A stretch of 24,248 bases of DNA from an uncultured Alphaproteobacteria bacterium. GTDB taxonomy: Bacteria > Pseudomonadota > Alphaproteobacteria > Rs-D84. Of this stretch, positions 8,282 to 17,589 are shown piece by piece. Position 1 is the stretch's first letter, and every line of letters starts with the position of its first letter. Location of the stretch: positions 1 through 24,248 of the forward strand of contig CALDAH010000032.1 of assembly GCA_937903135.1 (NCBI GenBank), read 5' to 3'. A program made the translations under genes and the position numbers. Under the pieces are notes generated by a model. It did no database searches. It saw only the letters and a list, made by a program, of their open reading frames with translations, and was not told the origin of the DNA.

Positions 8282-9103
8282 ATGAACGCTAATAAGTTAT
8301 CTTCCCGGGTATATTCATTGGTTAAAAGTGCCGCGGCCGCCGCTGTACTGCCGATACTTTTTATCTATATAATGATTGCAAAGCCCGATTATAAAATAAT
8401 GACAACAACCGCGCATGTAATACTGCCCGTCGCAAATACCATAGGTGATATTATTACATGGCCCATTCGTGCCGTCGCCGGGGCCGCGCAAAATATCCGC
8501 GAATTGTCCAATCTGCGCGCCGAAAACGAAGAACTGCGCGTTCGCCTGGACGAAGCATTGGCATATAAACAGCAATGCGATATTGCGGTATTGGAAAATC
8601 AGAAACTCGCGCGCGAACTGGATATCGTTCAATCACAACCACGACAGGCAATTGTCGCGGACGTAACATATGACAACAGTGCGTTCCATCACAGTACATT
8701 TTTAATCAGCCGCGGCGTTGCCGACGGCGTTGCCCCGGGCCAGGTTGTTGTATCCATGGACGGGCAATTGGCGGGAATAATAACCGATACTGCCCCGCGG
8801 TTTTCACGTGTTCGGGGACTGACCGATACAAATACAAATATCGCCGTTCGTATCGTCGGATCCGAGGTTTATGGATTTTTACAAGGCAACGGATCGTCCG
8901 ACCCGACCATGGGATTTTTCAGTGATCCGGAATTTCAGCCCGCCCGCGGAATAAAGCTATTAACCAGCAATATAAGCGGTGTTTTGCCAAACGGGATTGT
9001 CGTCGGGAAAATGAAAAATGAAACAGACGTAGAGGTTCTGCACCCCAGCGAGCTGTCCCGTGTAATGGTATTACAGTTTGATGCGCCCGGTGAATATAAG
9101 TAA
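8282..9103 (+). CDS. mreC: Cell shape protein MreC
   Basis: A bitopic inner-membrane protein (273 residues) that links the MreB cytoskeleton to periplasmic wall synthases. It has a short cytoplasmic N-terminus, one membrane segment (about 15-33) and a coiled coil (about 66-116, with LRAENEELRVRLDEA). The periplasmic beta domain shows the family sequences ISRGVADGVAPGQVVV and GLTDTNTNIAVRI. The start codon is 8 bp from a predicted -10 and has no Shine-Dalgarno. mreB, commonly just upstream, is absent from the window. mreD follows directly. Confidence 0.95.
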   Translation: MNANKLSSRVYSLVKSAAAAAVLPILFIYIMIAKPDYKIMTTTAHVILPVANTIGDIITWPIRAVAGAAQNIRELSNLRAENEELRVRLDEALAYKQQCDIAVLENQKLARELDIVQSQPRQAIVADVTYDNSAFHHSTFLISRGVADGVAPGQVVVSMDGQLAGIITDTAPRFSRVRGLTDTNTNIAVRIVGSEVYGFLQGNGSSDPTMGFFSDPEFQPARGIKLLTSNISGVLPNGIVVGKMKNETDVEVLHPSELSRVMVLQFDAPGEYK

Positions 9104-9559
9104 ATGAAACAAAATATTATTAATTTTTTACGTACTATATTTCCGTTTTTATTAACAATCGCGTTATGGCGATTGTCCGGGCCATGGTGGAATCCGGGGG
9201 GAATACTGGCGATTATACCAATATTTTATTGCACTTTTGTACGTCCCGTGTCATGGTTTTTACCATTTGGGATATTAATATGTTTTCTAATTGACTATAA
9301 ATTTGCAACCCTGTCGTATTGGACGATGATGTACTGTTTGTTTTATGCAATAAACGGTTTCCAGACACTGGTTGATATCACGCGAATGGATCGCGACGGT
9401 ATTGTTGCGTTTTCTGCATTTTTTGGGACGGCGGTTATAATTTTGTGCCTGATGAATTTCGGTTTTAGCAATATCGGCCGAACGATATGGATTTTTTTAT
9501 GGACGGCGGGACTATATATTCCGACAACTACGTTAATTAAAAGGGCAGGCCATGATTGA
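9104..9559 (+). CDS. mreD: MreD-like rod-shape membrane protein
   Basis: A very hydrophobic protein of 151 residues with about four or five membrane segments and few charges, ending in a Lys/Arg tail. Sequence alone is weak, as usual for MreD. The position directly after mreC (TAA and ATG adjacent) and an 8-bp overlap with mrdA make the assignment good. MreD is thought to work with MreC, PBP2 and RodA in the elongasome. Confidence 0.8.
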   Translation: MKQNIINFLRTIFPFLLTIALWRLSGPWWNPGGILAIIPIFYCTFVRPVSWFLPFGILICFLIDYKFATLSYWTMMYCLFYAINGFQTLVDITRMDRDGIVAFSAFFGTAVIILCLMNFGFSNIGRTIWIFLWTAGLYIPTTTLIKRAGHD

Positions 9560-11327
9560 TACCGAGGTCGCCCGTCAATTTGACCGCCGGGCTGCATTAT
9601 TTTTAACCGGTGGCGCGATATTAACATCTGCGCTGGTTCTGCGTATGCTGCAGATGCAGGTATTTAGCTATCGTGAATATAAACGTAAAAGTGAAAATAA
9701 CTCGTTCCGAATTCAGATGAATTTACCCGAACGCGGAAAAATATTATCTGCCACCGGGACCGCGATATCACGCGATGCCCCGATTTACAGAATATATATT
9801 ATCCCCGAAGAAGCCGATGACCTGGAAACACTAATCCAGACAATCGCGACGGAATTAAAACTGCGCCCGAAAACATTAAAACGAATTCGCGATAAGATTA
9901 AAAAACAGCCAAAGTTTCAACCTGTATTAATTAGTGAAAATACCGAATGGAATACGCTGGCTAAAATCCAGGCTAAAAATTTATCCGGTCTGCATGTACG
10001 CAGCGGATATGCGCGCATTTATGAACTCGGGCCGGCCGGTGCACAGATATTCGGATATGTCGGTGCGCCAAATAAACCTGTTGCAAATGCACCGTTTTAT
10101 ACAACGGGTATAACCGGACTGGAAAAACGGTTTAACGATCAAATGGCCGGAACAATGGGACAAACGGTTATGATAACCAATGCCGTCGGGCGCGTTACCG
10201 GCGAAGATAAATCCCAGTACAGCCCCGCCATCGCGGGCCAAAATATTCAGACCACGATTCACGATAACGCCCAGCGCGTTTTATATGACGCGCTGATGCT
10301 GCATCGCGCCGGATGTGGCGTCGCATTAGATATTCAAAACGGTGATATATTAGCGATGGCATCCACGCCTAGCTTTGATCCGAATAACTTTACCTCCGAT
10401 GATGCCGATGAATATATTTCATCACTGCGGCGCGATATTGCAAAACCTTTTATGAACAAAGCGATCGAAGGGCTGTATCCGCCCGGGTCAACGTTTAAAA
10501 TTGTCGTGGCGTTGGCCGCGCTGGAATCCGGGGCAGTTACGCCATCGGAAAAAATATTTTGCCCGGGTCACTGGGACTATGGCGACAGAACATACCATTG
10601 CTGGAAAAAAAAGGGGCACGGCTGGGTAAACCTATCCGATGCATTGGCACATTCATGTGACATATATTTTTATCAGATTGCCCTGCGTATTGGAATTGAC
10701 GCGATAAAGGAAATGGCAAAAAAACTGGGGCTGAATGAAAAGTATATGGACGGTATTTTATCCCGTGAAATGGCCGGCGTTATCCCCGATCGGTATTGGA
10801 AAGAAAAAAATGTCGGATATCGCTGGCTGCACGGTGATACAATAATATCCGGCATCGGCCAGGGTTTTATTCTGGCCAACTGCCTGCAGCTGGCGGTTAT
10901 GATGGCGCGCAGCGCGTCCAACAAACGCGTTATGCCGCGAATTATAAAATCGGACGATGTTCCGGAATTTGAAAATCTGGGGCTGCAGAAAAAAAATATT
11001 CGCACGGTCCTGGGGGGACTGGAACGCGTAACACGGGCCGGCGGGACGGCCGCGGGCAGTGCAATAAACGTTAACGGCATGCGAATGGGCGGTAAAACTG
11101 GCACGTCCCAGGTTCGCAGCATATCACGCGCCGAACGTTTAAGCGGCGTTTTAACCAAAGAACAATTAAAATGGAATATGCGTGATCACGGTTTGTTCGT
11201 AGGTTTTGCCCCGACAGATAACCCGCGATACGCGGTATGCGTAATTACCGAACACGCCGGCGGCAGTGGTGCGGCCGCACGAACAACCGCCGCGGTAATA
11301 CGCGAATTATTAAAGGAAAATAAATAA
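9552..11327 (+). CDS. mrdA: Penicillin-binding protein 2 (elongation transpeptidase)
   Basis: Class B PBP (591 residues) that cross-links peptidoglycan during lateral growth. One N-terminal membrane anchor (about 16-36) and a pedestal domain are followed by the transpeptidase domain. The catalytic SXXK is STFK, Ser313-Lys316, in YPPGSTFKIV. The second motif appears as SCD (368-370), as in other PBP2, and KTGTS starts at Lys515. The start overlaps mreD by 8 bp and has AGGGCAGG before it, so translation may be coupled. rodA, its glycosyltransferase partner, follows after 5 bp. Confidence 0.97.
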   Translation: MIDTEVARQFDRRAALFLTGGAILTSALVLRMLQMQVFSYREYKRKSENNSFRIQMNLPERGKILSATGTAISRDAPIYRIYIIPEEADDLETLIQTIATELKLRPKTLKRIRDKIKKQPKFQPVLISENTEWNTLAKIQAKNLSGLHVRSGYARIYELGPAGAQIFGYVGAPNKPVANAPFYTTGITGLEKRFNDQMAGTMGQTVMITNAVGRVTGEDKSQYSPAIAGQNIQTTIHDNAQRVLYDALMLHRAGCGVALDIQNGDILAMASTPSFDPNNFTSDDADEYISSLRRDIAKPFMNKAIEGLYPPGSTFKIVVALAALESGAVTPSEKIFCPGHWDYGDRTYHCWKKKGHGWVNLSDALAHSCDIYFYQIALRIGIDAIKEMAKKLGLNEKYMDGILSREMAGVIPDRYWKEKNVGYRWLHGDTIISGIGQGFILANCLQLAVMMARSASNKRVMPRIIKSDDVPEFENLGLQKKNIRTVLGGLERVTRAGGTAAGSAINVNGMRMGGKTGTSQVRSISRAERLSGVLTKEQLKWNMRDHGLFVGFAPTDNPRYAVCVITEHAGGSGAAARTTAAVIRELLKENK

Positions 11328-11332
11328 AAACC

Positions 11333-12478
11333 ATGGCCCGACAGACACGTGTTTCTAATGCCAGTATGATGAGCTTTTCTGAAAAACTATCGCGTTTTTC
11401 ATGGGGTCTGTTTATACCTATGTGCATGGTTTTAACGATTTCCATAATAGTATTATTTTCCGCGGGCGGCGGGGCATGGCGACCGTTTGCGTTGTCCCAG
11501 CTTAGCAAAATAATAATCGGGTTTGCTGTATTTTTCTTTGCCGCGTTTACAAATATAAAAACATGGATAAAATCCGCATATGTAATCTATGCCGTGGCAT
11601 TAATTATGATTATACTGGTTACATTCGTTGGCCATACCGGAATGGGGGCACAGCGCTGGCTAAACCTTGGGTTTATTCATATTCAACCGTCCGAGCTGAT
11701 AAAGATCGCACTGGTATTGGCCCTGGCACGATATTTTGCATGGATGAATTCTGTGGAACTGTCCCAGATAAAGAACTATTTAATCCCCGGGGCAATGCTT
11801 CTTGTCCCGTTCGCACTGATTGTAATGCAGCCGGATTTAGGGACGGGGCTGTCCCTGGGGATGATTACAATCGGTGTTTTTTATATTGTTGGTGCTCAGA
11901 AAAAATGGTTTATTATCGCGGCAATATTGGGACTGATGGCGGCACCGGCTATGTGGTTCGGTGGCCTGCATGATTATCAGCGGCAGCGAATTATTACATT
12001 TATAAACCCCGATCACGACGCCCGCGGGGCCGGTTATCAGATAAATCAGGCAAAGATTGCATTCGGCAGCGGTGGAATGATCGGCAAAGGCTATATGAAC
12101 GGGTCACAGTCCCAGCAATCGTTTTTACCTGAAAAACAGACTGATTTTATATTTACCATGCTCGGCGAAGAATTTGGTTTTATCGGGGCATTTGCATTAC
12201 TGGCGCTGTATAGTGTTATAATATTAGTCCTATTTTGGTGTGCAAAAACATGCCGAAACAGATTCGGGCAATTAATCTGTTTTGGTTTTATGTTGAACTT
12301 TTTCATTTATTATTTTATAAATATTTCTATGGTTTTAGGGTTAATGCCAACCGTTGGCGTTCCGTTGCCATTAATGTCATTTGGCGGCAGCAGTCTATTA
12401 TCGCTAATGTTCGGCTTTGGCCTGTGCCAAAATGCACATATTCACAAAGACCAGCAACTATCTGCAAAAGGAAGCTAA
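11333..12478 (+). CDS. rodA: SEDS peptidoglycan glycosyltransferase RodA
   Basis: A polytopic membrane protein (381 residues, about ten segments) that polymerises lipid II together with PBP2. Family sequences are GAQRWLNLGFIHIQPSELIK (105-124), QPDLGTG (166-172), LPEKQTDFIF, with the putative catalytic Asp at 271, and the C-terminal LGLMPTVGVPLPLMSFGGSS (335-354). There is no clear Shine-Dalgarno, so translation is probably coupled to mrdA. topA starts 3 bp after the stop. Confidence 0.97.
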   Translation: MARQTRVSNASMMSFSEKLSRFSWGLFIPMCMVLTISIIVLFSAGGGAWRPFALSQLSKIIIGFAVFFFAAFTNIKTWIKSAYVIYAVALIMIILVTFVGHTGMGAQRWLNLGFIHIQPSELIKIALVLALARYFAWMNSVELSQIKNYLIPGAMLLVPFALIVMQPDLGTGLSLGMITIGVFYIVGAQKKWFIIAAILGLMAAPAMWFGGLHDYQRQRIITFINPDHDARGAGYQINQAKIAFGSGGMIGKGYMNGSQSQQSFLPEKQTDFIFTMLGEEFGFIGAFALLALYSVIILVLFWCAKTCRNRFGQLICFGFMLNFFIYYFINISMVLGLMPTVGVPLPLMSFGGSSLLSLMFGFGLCQNAHIHKDQQLSAKGS

Positions 12479-12481
12479 AAC

Positions 12482-14743
12482 ATGAACCTGCTTATTGTTG
12501 AATCACCATCAAAGGCCAAAACAATTGAAAAATATTTAGGCAAAGGCTGGCGGGTTATTGCATCCGTCGGGCATGTTCGTGACCTGGTCCCGGAAAACGG
12601 CAGCGTGGATACCGAAAATAACTTTGAAATGCGCTGGCAGATTATGCCCGGCAAAGAAAAACAGATAAAGCTAATTACCGACGAATTAAAAAAGGCTGAT
12701 GCGGTCTATCTCGCATCGGACCCTGACCGCGAGGGCGAGGCAATCGCATGGCATATCCTAGATATCCTGCGGGCAAAAAAACTGCTGGCCGGGAAACCTG
12801 TATACCGCGTTGCATTTCATGAAATTACAAAAAAAGCTGTTTTGGCAGCAATTGAATCCCCGCGTGAGATTGATCAGAACCTGGTTGATGCATACCTGGT
12901 CCGGCGCGCACTGGATTATTTAATCGGGTTTGGAATATCGCCACTGCTATGGCGACGGAATCTCGGAAAATCCGCCGGACGCGTACAGTCGGTTGCAGTA
13001 AAACTGGTGGTCGATCGCGAACGCGAGATTGAATCTTTTAAGCCAATTGAATATTGGTCACTTACCGCGCGATGCAAAACGGGCGCAGATGAATTTGACG
13101 CGGCGTTATCACGATTTGACGGGGAAAAAATTGAAAAGCTTACCATCGCAAATAAACCGCATATGGATGAAATATTATCTGCGATCGGTCAACCGATTAT
13201 ATCGGGCAGTGTTTCAAATATTGAAAAAAAGAAAATATCACGTCGCCCGGCTGCCCCGTTTACAACCAGTACTTTACAACAAGAGGCCGCACGTAAATTA
13301 TACTTTTCATCCAAGCGTACAATGTCCGCGGCCCAGAAGCTATACGAGCAGGGGCTAATTACATATATGCGAACGGATGCAACAAACCTATCGGCGGATG
13401 CCATCGGGGATATTCGCCAGTATATCACAGCGACATACGGTGATAAATTTGTTCCGAAAAACGCAAATATATATGTAACAAAATCTAAAAACGCCCAGGA
13501 AGCGCACGAGGCAATACGCCCAACACATTTTGATTCCGCCACGCCCGCCATTGACGGGGACGAGGCGCGTTTATACGATTTAATCTGGAAACGCACCATT
13601 GCGTGCCAGATGACGAACGCTGAATTTGACAGTGTCGCGGTTGATATATCCACGCCACGCGCTGTGTTTCATAGCGTGGGAACAACACGAACATTTGATG
13701 GATTCATGCGCGTATATACCGAAGATCGTGACGACAGCGACGACGGCAAAGAAGCAAAGCTGCCTGCGCTGAATATCGGGGATAAAATAGATATTATTAA
13801 TTTAAACCCCGAGCAGCACTTTACCCAGCCGCCCGCCCGGTATACAGAAGCATCGCTGGTAAAAAAACTTGAAGAATTGGGTATCGGTCGCCCGTCTACG
13901 TATGCGACGATTATGTCAACGATCGTTGACCGAAAATACGTAGAACAGGATCGTCAGCGACGTTTTCATCCAACCGCCGGCGGATGGGTTATTGCATCAT
14001 ATCTGGCAAAATACTTTACGGATTTAGTTGACGTTAATTTTACCGCAAAAACCGAAGATATGCTTGACGACGTATCAAATGGAAAAACGGAAAAAATCCC
14101 GGCGTTAAATACTTTCTGGACACCGACCCAGACGATGATAAGCGGGGCGCGTGATATTAAAACCACTGAAATTATTGATGAAATAAACGCGTTTATGCAT
14201 CAGCATCTATTCGGGGATGGGGAAAATAAATGCCCAAAATGCGGTGGGACACTGGGGATAAAGTTATCAAAATACGGTGCGTTTATCGGATGTGCTAACT
14301 ATCCGAAATGCGATTATACCAAACGTTTATCCGATGATAATAATGACGATAAAAAATCGCCCAATACAGATGCGGAAAAAAATAAAAATACATCCGTTGA
14401 CCTAGGCGACGGTATATCATTTAAAATCGGACGCTTCGGCCCGTATGTTACAGACGGAACGCGAAACGCCGCGGCAAAGCAATATACGGCCGATACAATA
14501 ACCATTGACATCGCGCGCGAGATACTGGCGGGAAATACAAAAAAATCAGATCCGATTGAAATTGGTGAAAACCCGACGACGGGGAAAATGATTTACTTTT
14601 ATCCAACCGGCCGATATGGTTCATATATATCATCCGATAAAGTAAATGTTTCGGTCAAAGAACAACCCGATCTGGGCAAAGCGATTGAATTAATTAACAA
14701 TAAAAAACCTGCCGCGCGAAAGGCTGCGGGTAAAAAGAAATAA
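12482..14743 (+). CDS. topA: DNA topoisomerase I (type IA)
   Basis: Relaxes negative supercoils (753 residues, shorter than the roughly 865 of E. coli). The Toprim domain starts LLIVESPSKAKTIEKYLG with Glu7, and DPDRE is at 80-84. The active-site Tyr is 295, in LITYMRTDATNLS. One zinc ribbon remains: Cys584, 587, 604 and 610. After it come two small C-terminal repeats (KIGRFGPYV and TGRYGSYIS) and a Lys-rich tail. The ribosome site is AAAGGAAG. It lies 3 bp behind rodA and is probably part of the same transcript. Confidence 0.97.
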   Translation: MNLLIVESPSKAKTIEKYLGKGWRVIASVGHVRDLVPENGSVDTENNFEMRWQIMPGKEKQIKLITDELKKADAVYLASDPDREGEAIAWHILDILRAKKLLAGKPVYRVAFHEITKKAVLAAIESPREIDQNLVDAYLVRRALDYLIGFGISPLLWRRNLGKSAGRVQSVAVKLVVDREREIESFKPIEYWSLTARCKTGADEFDAALSRFDGEKIEKLTIANKPHMDEILSAIGQPIISGSVSNIEKKKISRRPAAPFTTSTLQQEAARKLYFSSKRTMSAAQKLYEQGLITYMRTDATNLSADAIGDIRQYITATYGDKFVPKNANIYVTKSKNAQEAHEAIRPTHFDSATPAIDGDEARLYDLIWKRTIACQMTNAEFDSVAVDISTPRAVFHSVGTTRTFDGFMRVYTEDRDDSDDGKEAKLPALNIGDKIDIINLNPEQHFTQPPARYTEASLVKKLEELGIGRPSTYATIMSTIVDRKYVEQDRQRRFHPTAGGWVIASYLAKYFTDLVDVNFTAKTEDMLDDVSNGKTEKIPALNTFWTPTQTMISGARDIKTTEIIDEINAFMHQHLFGDGENKCPKCGGTLGIKLSKYGAFIGCANYPKCDYTKRLSDDNNDDKKSPNTDAEKNKNTSVDLGDGISFKIGRFGPYVTDGTRNAAAKQYTADTITIDIAREILAGNTKKSDPIEIGENPTTGKMIYFYPTGRYGSYISSDKVNVSVKEQPDLGKAIELINNKKPAARKAAGKKK

Positions 14744-14751
14744 AATAAATA

Positions 14752-16374
14752 ATGGCACTCTCAAATCATAGTTATTCTAATTTTACCGACGAGCTGCGTA
14801 CGCGACTATCCGTCGTTGATGTTGTCAGTCGCCGCGTTGCACTTCAGAAAAAAGGAAATAACTGGTGGGGTTGCTGTCCGTTTCATAATGAAAAAACCCC
14901 AAGTTTTTCTGTTAACGAAGAAAAAGGTTTTTACCACTGTTTCGGCTGTGGGGAACATGGTGATATAATTTCTTTTACGATGAAATCAAATAATATTGAT
15001 TTCAAATCTGCGATTACAGAACTTGCCAATATGGCCGGATTAAAAATGCCCGATTATAAACCACGCGACCCGGCCATAATCGCGCGCGAGGAATCGTATA
15101 CATCCATATCGGAAAAAGCGGCCGAATTGTTTCAAAAAAAATTATTCGAACCCGGCGGCAGTGTTGCACTTGAATATATTCGGCGGCGCGGATTTAGCGA
15201 TGAAATGATAAAAAAATACCGCCTGGGGTATGCGCCAAAAAACAATCTAATCGCGAATAGTTTTCCAAATGTAAAACAGGAAAATTTAATCGCGACCGGT
15301 CTGTGTCGGCGCGGCGAATACGGTTTATATGATTTTTTTCGTGATAAATTAATGTTCCCTATATTTAATGCCCGCGGGCAGGTTGTGGCATTTTCGGGCC
15401 GATCATTGGATGGATCTGAACCTAAATATATTAACACCAGCGATACAGAAATGTTTCATAAGCGTCGGACTATTTTCGGTCTGAACTTTGCACGTGATGA
15501 AATATATCGCGCCAATCGCAGCATCGTCGTAGAAGGGCAGATTGACGCAATTCAGATGCAATCACATGGATTCGGGGAAACCGTTGCACCATTGGGGACG
15601 GCACTGACCGAGGATCATATTGCGACATTATGCAAATCCAACCGGAATATTATTTTCTGCTTTGACGGGGACAACGCCGGGCAAAAGGCTGCGGGCCGCG
15701 CATGTAAAATTGTTTTACCGTTTTTACGGGATAATTCAGATATAAAATTTGCATTTGTAACCGGCGGCAAAGACCCGGACGAGGTATTAAAAACATCCGG
15801 CCCTGATGCAATGCGTCAGATACTGGATTCGGCCACGCCACTGGTTGATTATTTATGGCAAATCGCGAATACAGATTTCATAGTATCTACGCCCGGGGGA
15901 CGAACGCAGGCGGAAAAATTTTTGAAAAACGAACTGCAAAAAATCACCGACCCCGCATTGCGATCGGAAATAGAAAAAGAATACGATGCCCGTAAATTCA
16001 ATTCATGGCATAAATGGAAGAAAACAACGACAGATAAAAAAATAAATCTGCCGCAGATTGATGCTATTTCGCGCAATACGCTGATATATATAATTAACAC
16101 ATACCCGGAATTGGCCGAACGTTATGGGGATTTTTTATCAACATTAAATATTGATTTTGACGCGCCTGTTCAGTTAATGCAAATGGATATTGGCGCGGCC
16201 GAAAAATTTATCGTATCCGTTAAACTGCAAAAATATCTAGAAAAACTGCAGCAACAGAAAAAAGATTTAACGGCACGTTTACTATCGGGCGATAACGTTC
16301 AAAATGAAATCGCGGATGTGGATGCAAAGATCATCGCCGCGGGCGAAAAAATGGATAAACTTATATCTATATAA
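14752..16374 (+). CDS. dnaG: DNA primase
   Basis: Synthesises RNA primers at the replication fork (540 residues; family members are often 580-650). The N-terminal zinc domain has Cys42, His45, Cys63 and Cys66 (CPFH and CFGC). The Toprim core carries VVEGQIDAI, with the metal-binding Glu at 261, and FDGDNAGQKAAGRA. The C-terminal helicase-interaction part is short and helical, ending in a Glu/Lys-rich coil. The ATG is 8 bp behind topA in an A-rich stretch without a Shine-Dalgarno. rpoD, a common neighbour, is absent; a terminator follows. Confidence 0.96.
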   Translation: MALSNHSYSNFTDELRTRLSVVDVVSRRVALQKKGNNWWGCCPFHNEKTPSFSVNEEKGFYHCFGCGEHGDIISFTMKSNNIDFKSAITELANMAGLKMPDYKPRDPAIIAREESYTSISEKAAELFQKKLFEPGGSVALEYIRRRGFSDEMIKKYRLGYAPKNNLIANSFPNVKQENLIATGLCRRGEYGLYDFFRDKLMFPIFNARGQVVAFSGRSLDGSEPKYINTSDTEMFHKRRTIFGLNFARDEIYRANRSIVVEGQIDAIQMQSHGFGETVAPLGTALTEDHIATLCKSNRNIIFCFDGDNAGQKAAGRACKIVLPFLRDNSDIKFAFVTGGKDPDEVLKTSGPDAMRQILDSATPLVDYLWQIANTDFIVSTPGGRTQAEKFLKNELQKITDPALRSEIEKEYDARKFNSWHKWKKTTTDKKINLPQIDAISRNTLIYIINTYPELAERYGDFLSTLNIDFDAPVQLMQMDIGAAEKFIVSVKLQKYLEKLQQQKKDLTARLLSGDNVQNEIADVDAKIIAAGEKMDKLISI

Positions 16375-16399
16375 ATCCGAATAAATACGATATAGATAA

Positions 16400-16450
16400 A
16401 AAAATTTCCCGGCTTTTTTGTTATTTTTTATCAAAAAGGCCGGGAATTTT
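16400..16450. terminator. Bidirectional terminator between dnaG and ychF
   Basis: AAATTTCCCGGC (16402-16413) pairs with GCCGGGAATTT (about 16439-16449); inner TTTTTTG (16414-16420) and CAAAAAG (16432-16438) extend the stem. A/T runs flank both sides, so it serves both converging genes. Confidence 0.85.
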
Positions 16451-16456
16451 AATTTA

Positions 16457-17536
16457 TTAGTTATTAAACAGGAAATGGCAAATATCACCTTCCTGCATTA
16501 TATAATCCTTACCGACCAGGCGCATTTTTCCGGCATCTTTTACGGCAACCTCGCCGCCTAGGGATATAAAATCCGCAGGGGATATAATCTCGGCGCGAAT
16601 AAATCCCTTTTCAAAATCGGTATGAATTTTCCCAGCCGCCTGGGGGGCGGTCATCCCGCGTGTTATTGTCCAGGCGTGCGCTTCCTTTGGGCCGATAGTA
16701 TAATACGTTTGCAGCCCCAGGGTTGCATATCCCGTTTTTATAACCTGATCCAGCCCCGATTCGCACAGCCCTAAGTCATCTAAGAACATCCTGCGTTCTT
16801 CGCTGTCGGTAATCTGTGATATCTCCATCTCTATTTTTGATGATATAACCAAAACCGGTGACACGGGGCCGAATTTCTGACGAACAGAATCCGAATATTT
16901 ATTTCCCGTCGCGGCGGACGCTTCCTCTACGTTACATACATAAATCACAGGCTTTGCCGTTAATAGATTAAACGGCGTCGCATCATAGTCCAACGCGCGC
17001 GCCGGTATCCCTTCGGATAATGATTTATGAATCGCGATTGCATCGGATAGTAACTTTGCCGCATCCTTATCCAGGCCACGGGCCTTTTTCTCCAGATTTT
17101 TAATCTGTTTAGCGATACTTTCCATATCCGCCAGCATTAACTCGGTTTCAATAGTATCTATGTCCGATAACGGGTCAATACGCCCGTTTACATGAACAAT
17201 ATCATCGTTTTCAAAGCAACGAACAACATGAATTATCGCATCGGTGGATAATATATTCCCTAAAAATTTATTCCCAAGCCCTTCGCCCGCAGACGCACCT
17301 TTTACCAGGCCGGCGATATCAACAATCTCAAGCTGGGTCGGAATAATTTTTTGTGATCCGGCCGTCGCCGCAAGCTTATGTAATGTTTCATCCGGTACAA
17401 CCACACGCCCCGTATTCGGTTCAATCGTACAAAACGGATAATTTTGCGCATCGGCCGCAGCACTTTGCGTTAATGCATTAAAAAGGGTTGATTTACCAAC
17501 ATTTGGCAGACCAACAATTCCACAATTGAATCCCAT
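16457..17536 (-). CDS. ychF: Ribosome-associated P-loop ATPase YchF (OLA1 family)
   Basis: An Obg-like ATPase (359 residues) that binds ribosomes and is linked to stress and start-codon selection. The P-loop GLPNVGKST is at 9-17, followed by YPFCTIEPN with the conserved Cys35. The switch region DIAGLVKGASAGEGLGNKFL spans 73-92, and NVEE (202-205) stands in place of NKxD and favours ATP. A helical arm follows, then the C-terminal TGS domain (about 278-357). Length is normal. The start has AAAGGA at ideal spacing. It is divergent from the SufD-like gene with only 27 bp between the start codons. Confidence 0.97.
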   Translation of the reverse strand: MGFNCGIVGLPNVGKSTLFNALTQSAAADAQNYPFCTIEPNTGRVVVPDETLHKLAATAGSQKIIPTQLEIVDIAGLVKGASAGEGLGNKFLGNILSTDAIIHVVRCFENDDIVHVNGRIDPLSDIDTIETELMLADMESIAKQIKNLEKKARGLDKDAAKLLSDAIAIHKSLSEGIPARALDYDATPFNLLTAKPVIYVCNVEEASAATGNKYSDSVRQKFGPVSPVLVISSKIEMEISQITDSEERRMFLDDLGLCESGLDQVIKTGYATLGLQTYYTIGPKEAHAWTITRGMTAPQAAGKIHTDFEKGFIRAEIISPADFISLGGEVAVKDAGKMRLVGKDYIMQEGDICHFLFNN

Positions 17537-17554
17537 ATTAAAATCCTTTATAAT
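17526..17554 (+). promoter_or_regulatory. Strong promoter of the SufD-like gene
   Basis: TTGAAT (17526-17531), a 17-bp spacer and a perfect TATAAT (17549-17554). The -35 lies in ychF codons 2-4 and the -10 overlaps the ychF Shine-Dalgarno. The predicted start near 17561 is three bases before the ATG at 17564. Confidence 0.6.
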
Positions 17555-17560
17555 GTGATT

Positions 17561-17589
17561 AATATGTCATACATGTGGAATGAATTCAA
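17561..17589 (-). promoter_or_regulatory. Putative ychF promoter, face to face with the SufD-like promoter
   Basis: Minus-strand TTGAAT (17589-17584), a 17-bp spacer and CATATT (17566-17561). The predicted start near 17554 gives a 17-nt leader with AAAGGA. It overlaps the first codons of the SufD-like gene. Only 6 bp separate the two -10 elements. Confidence 0.4.
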
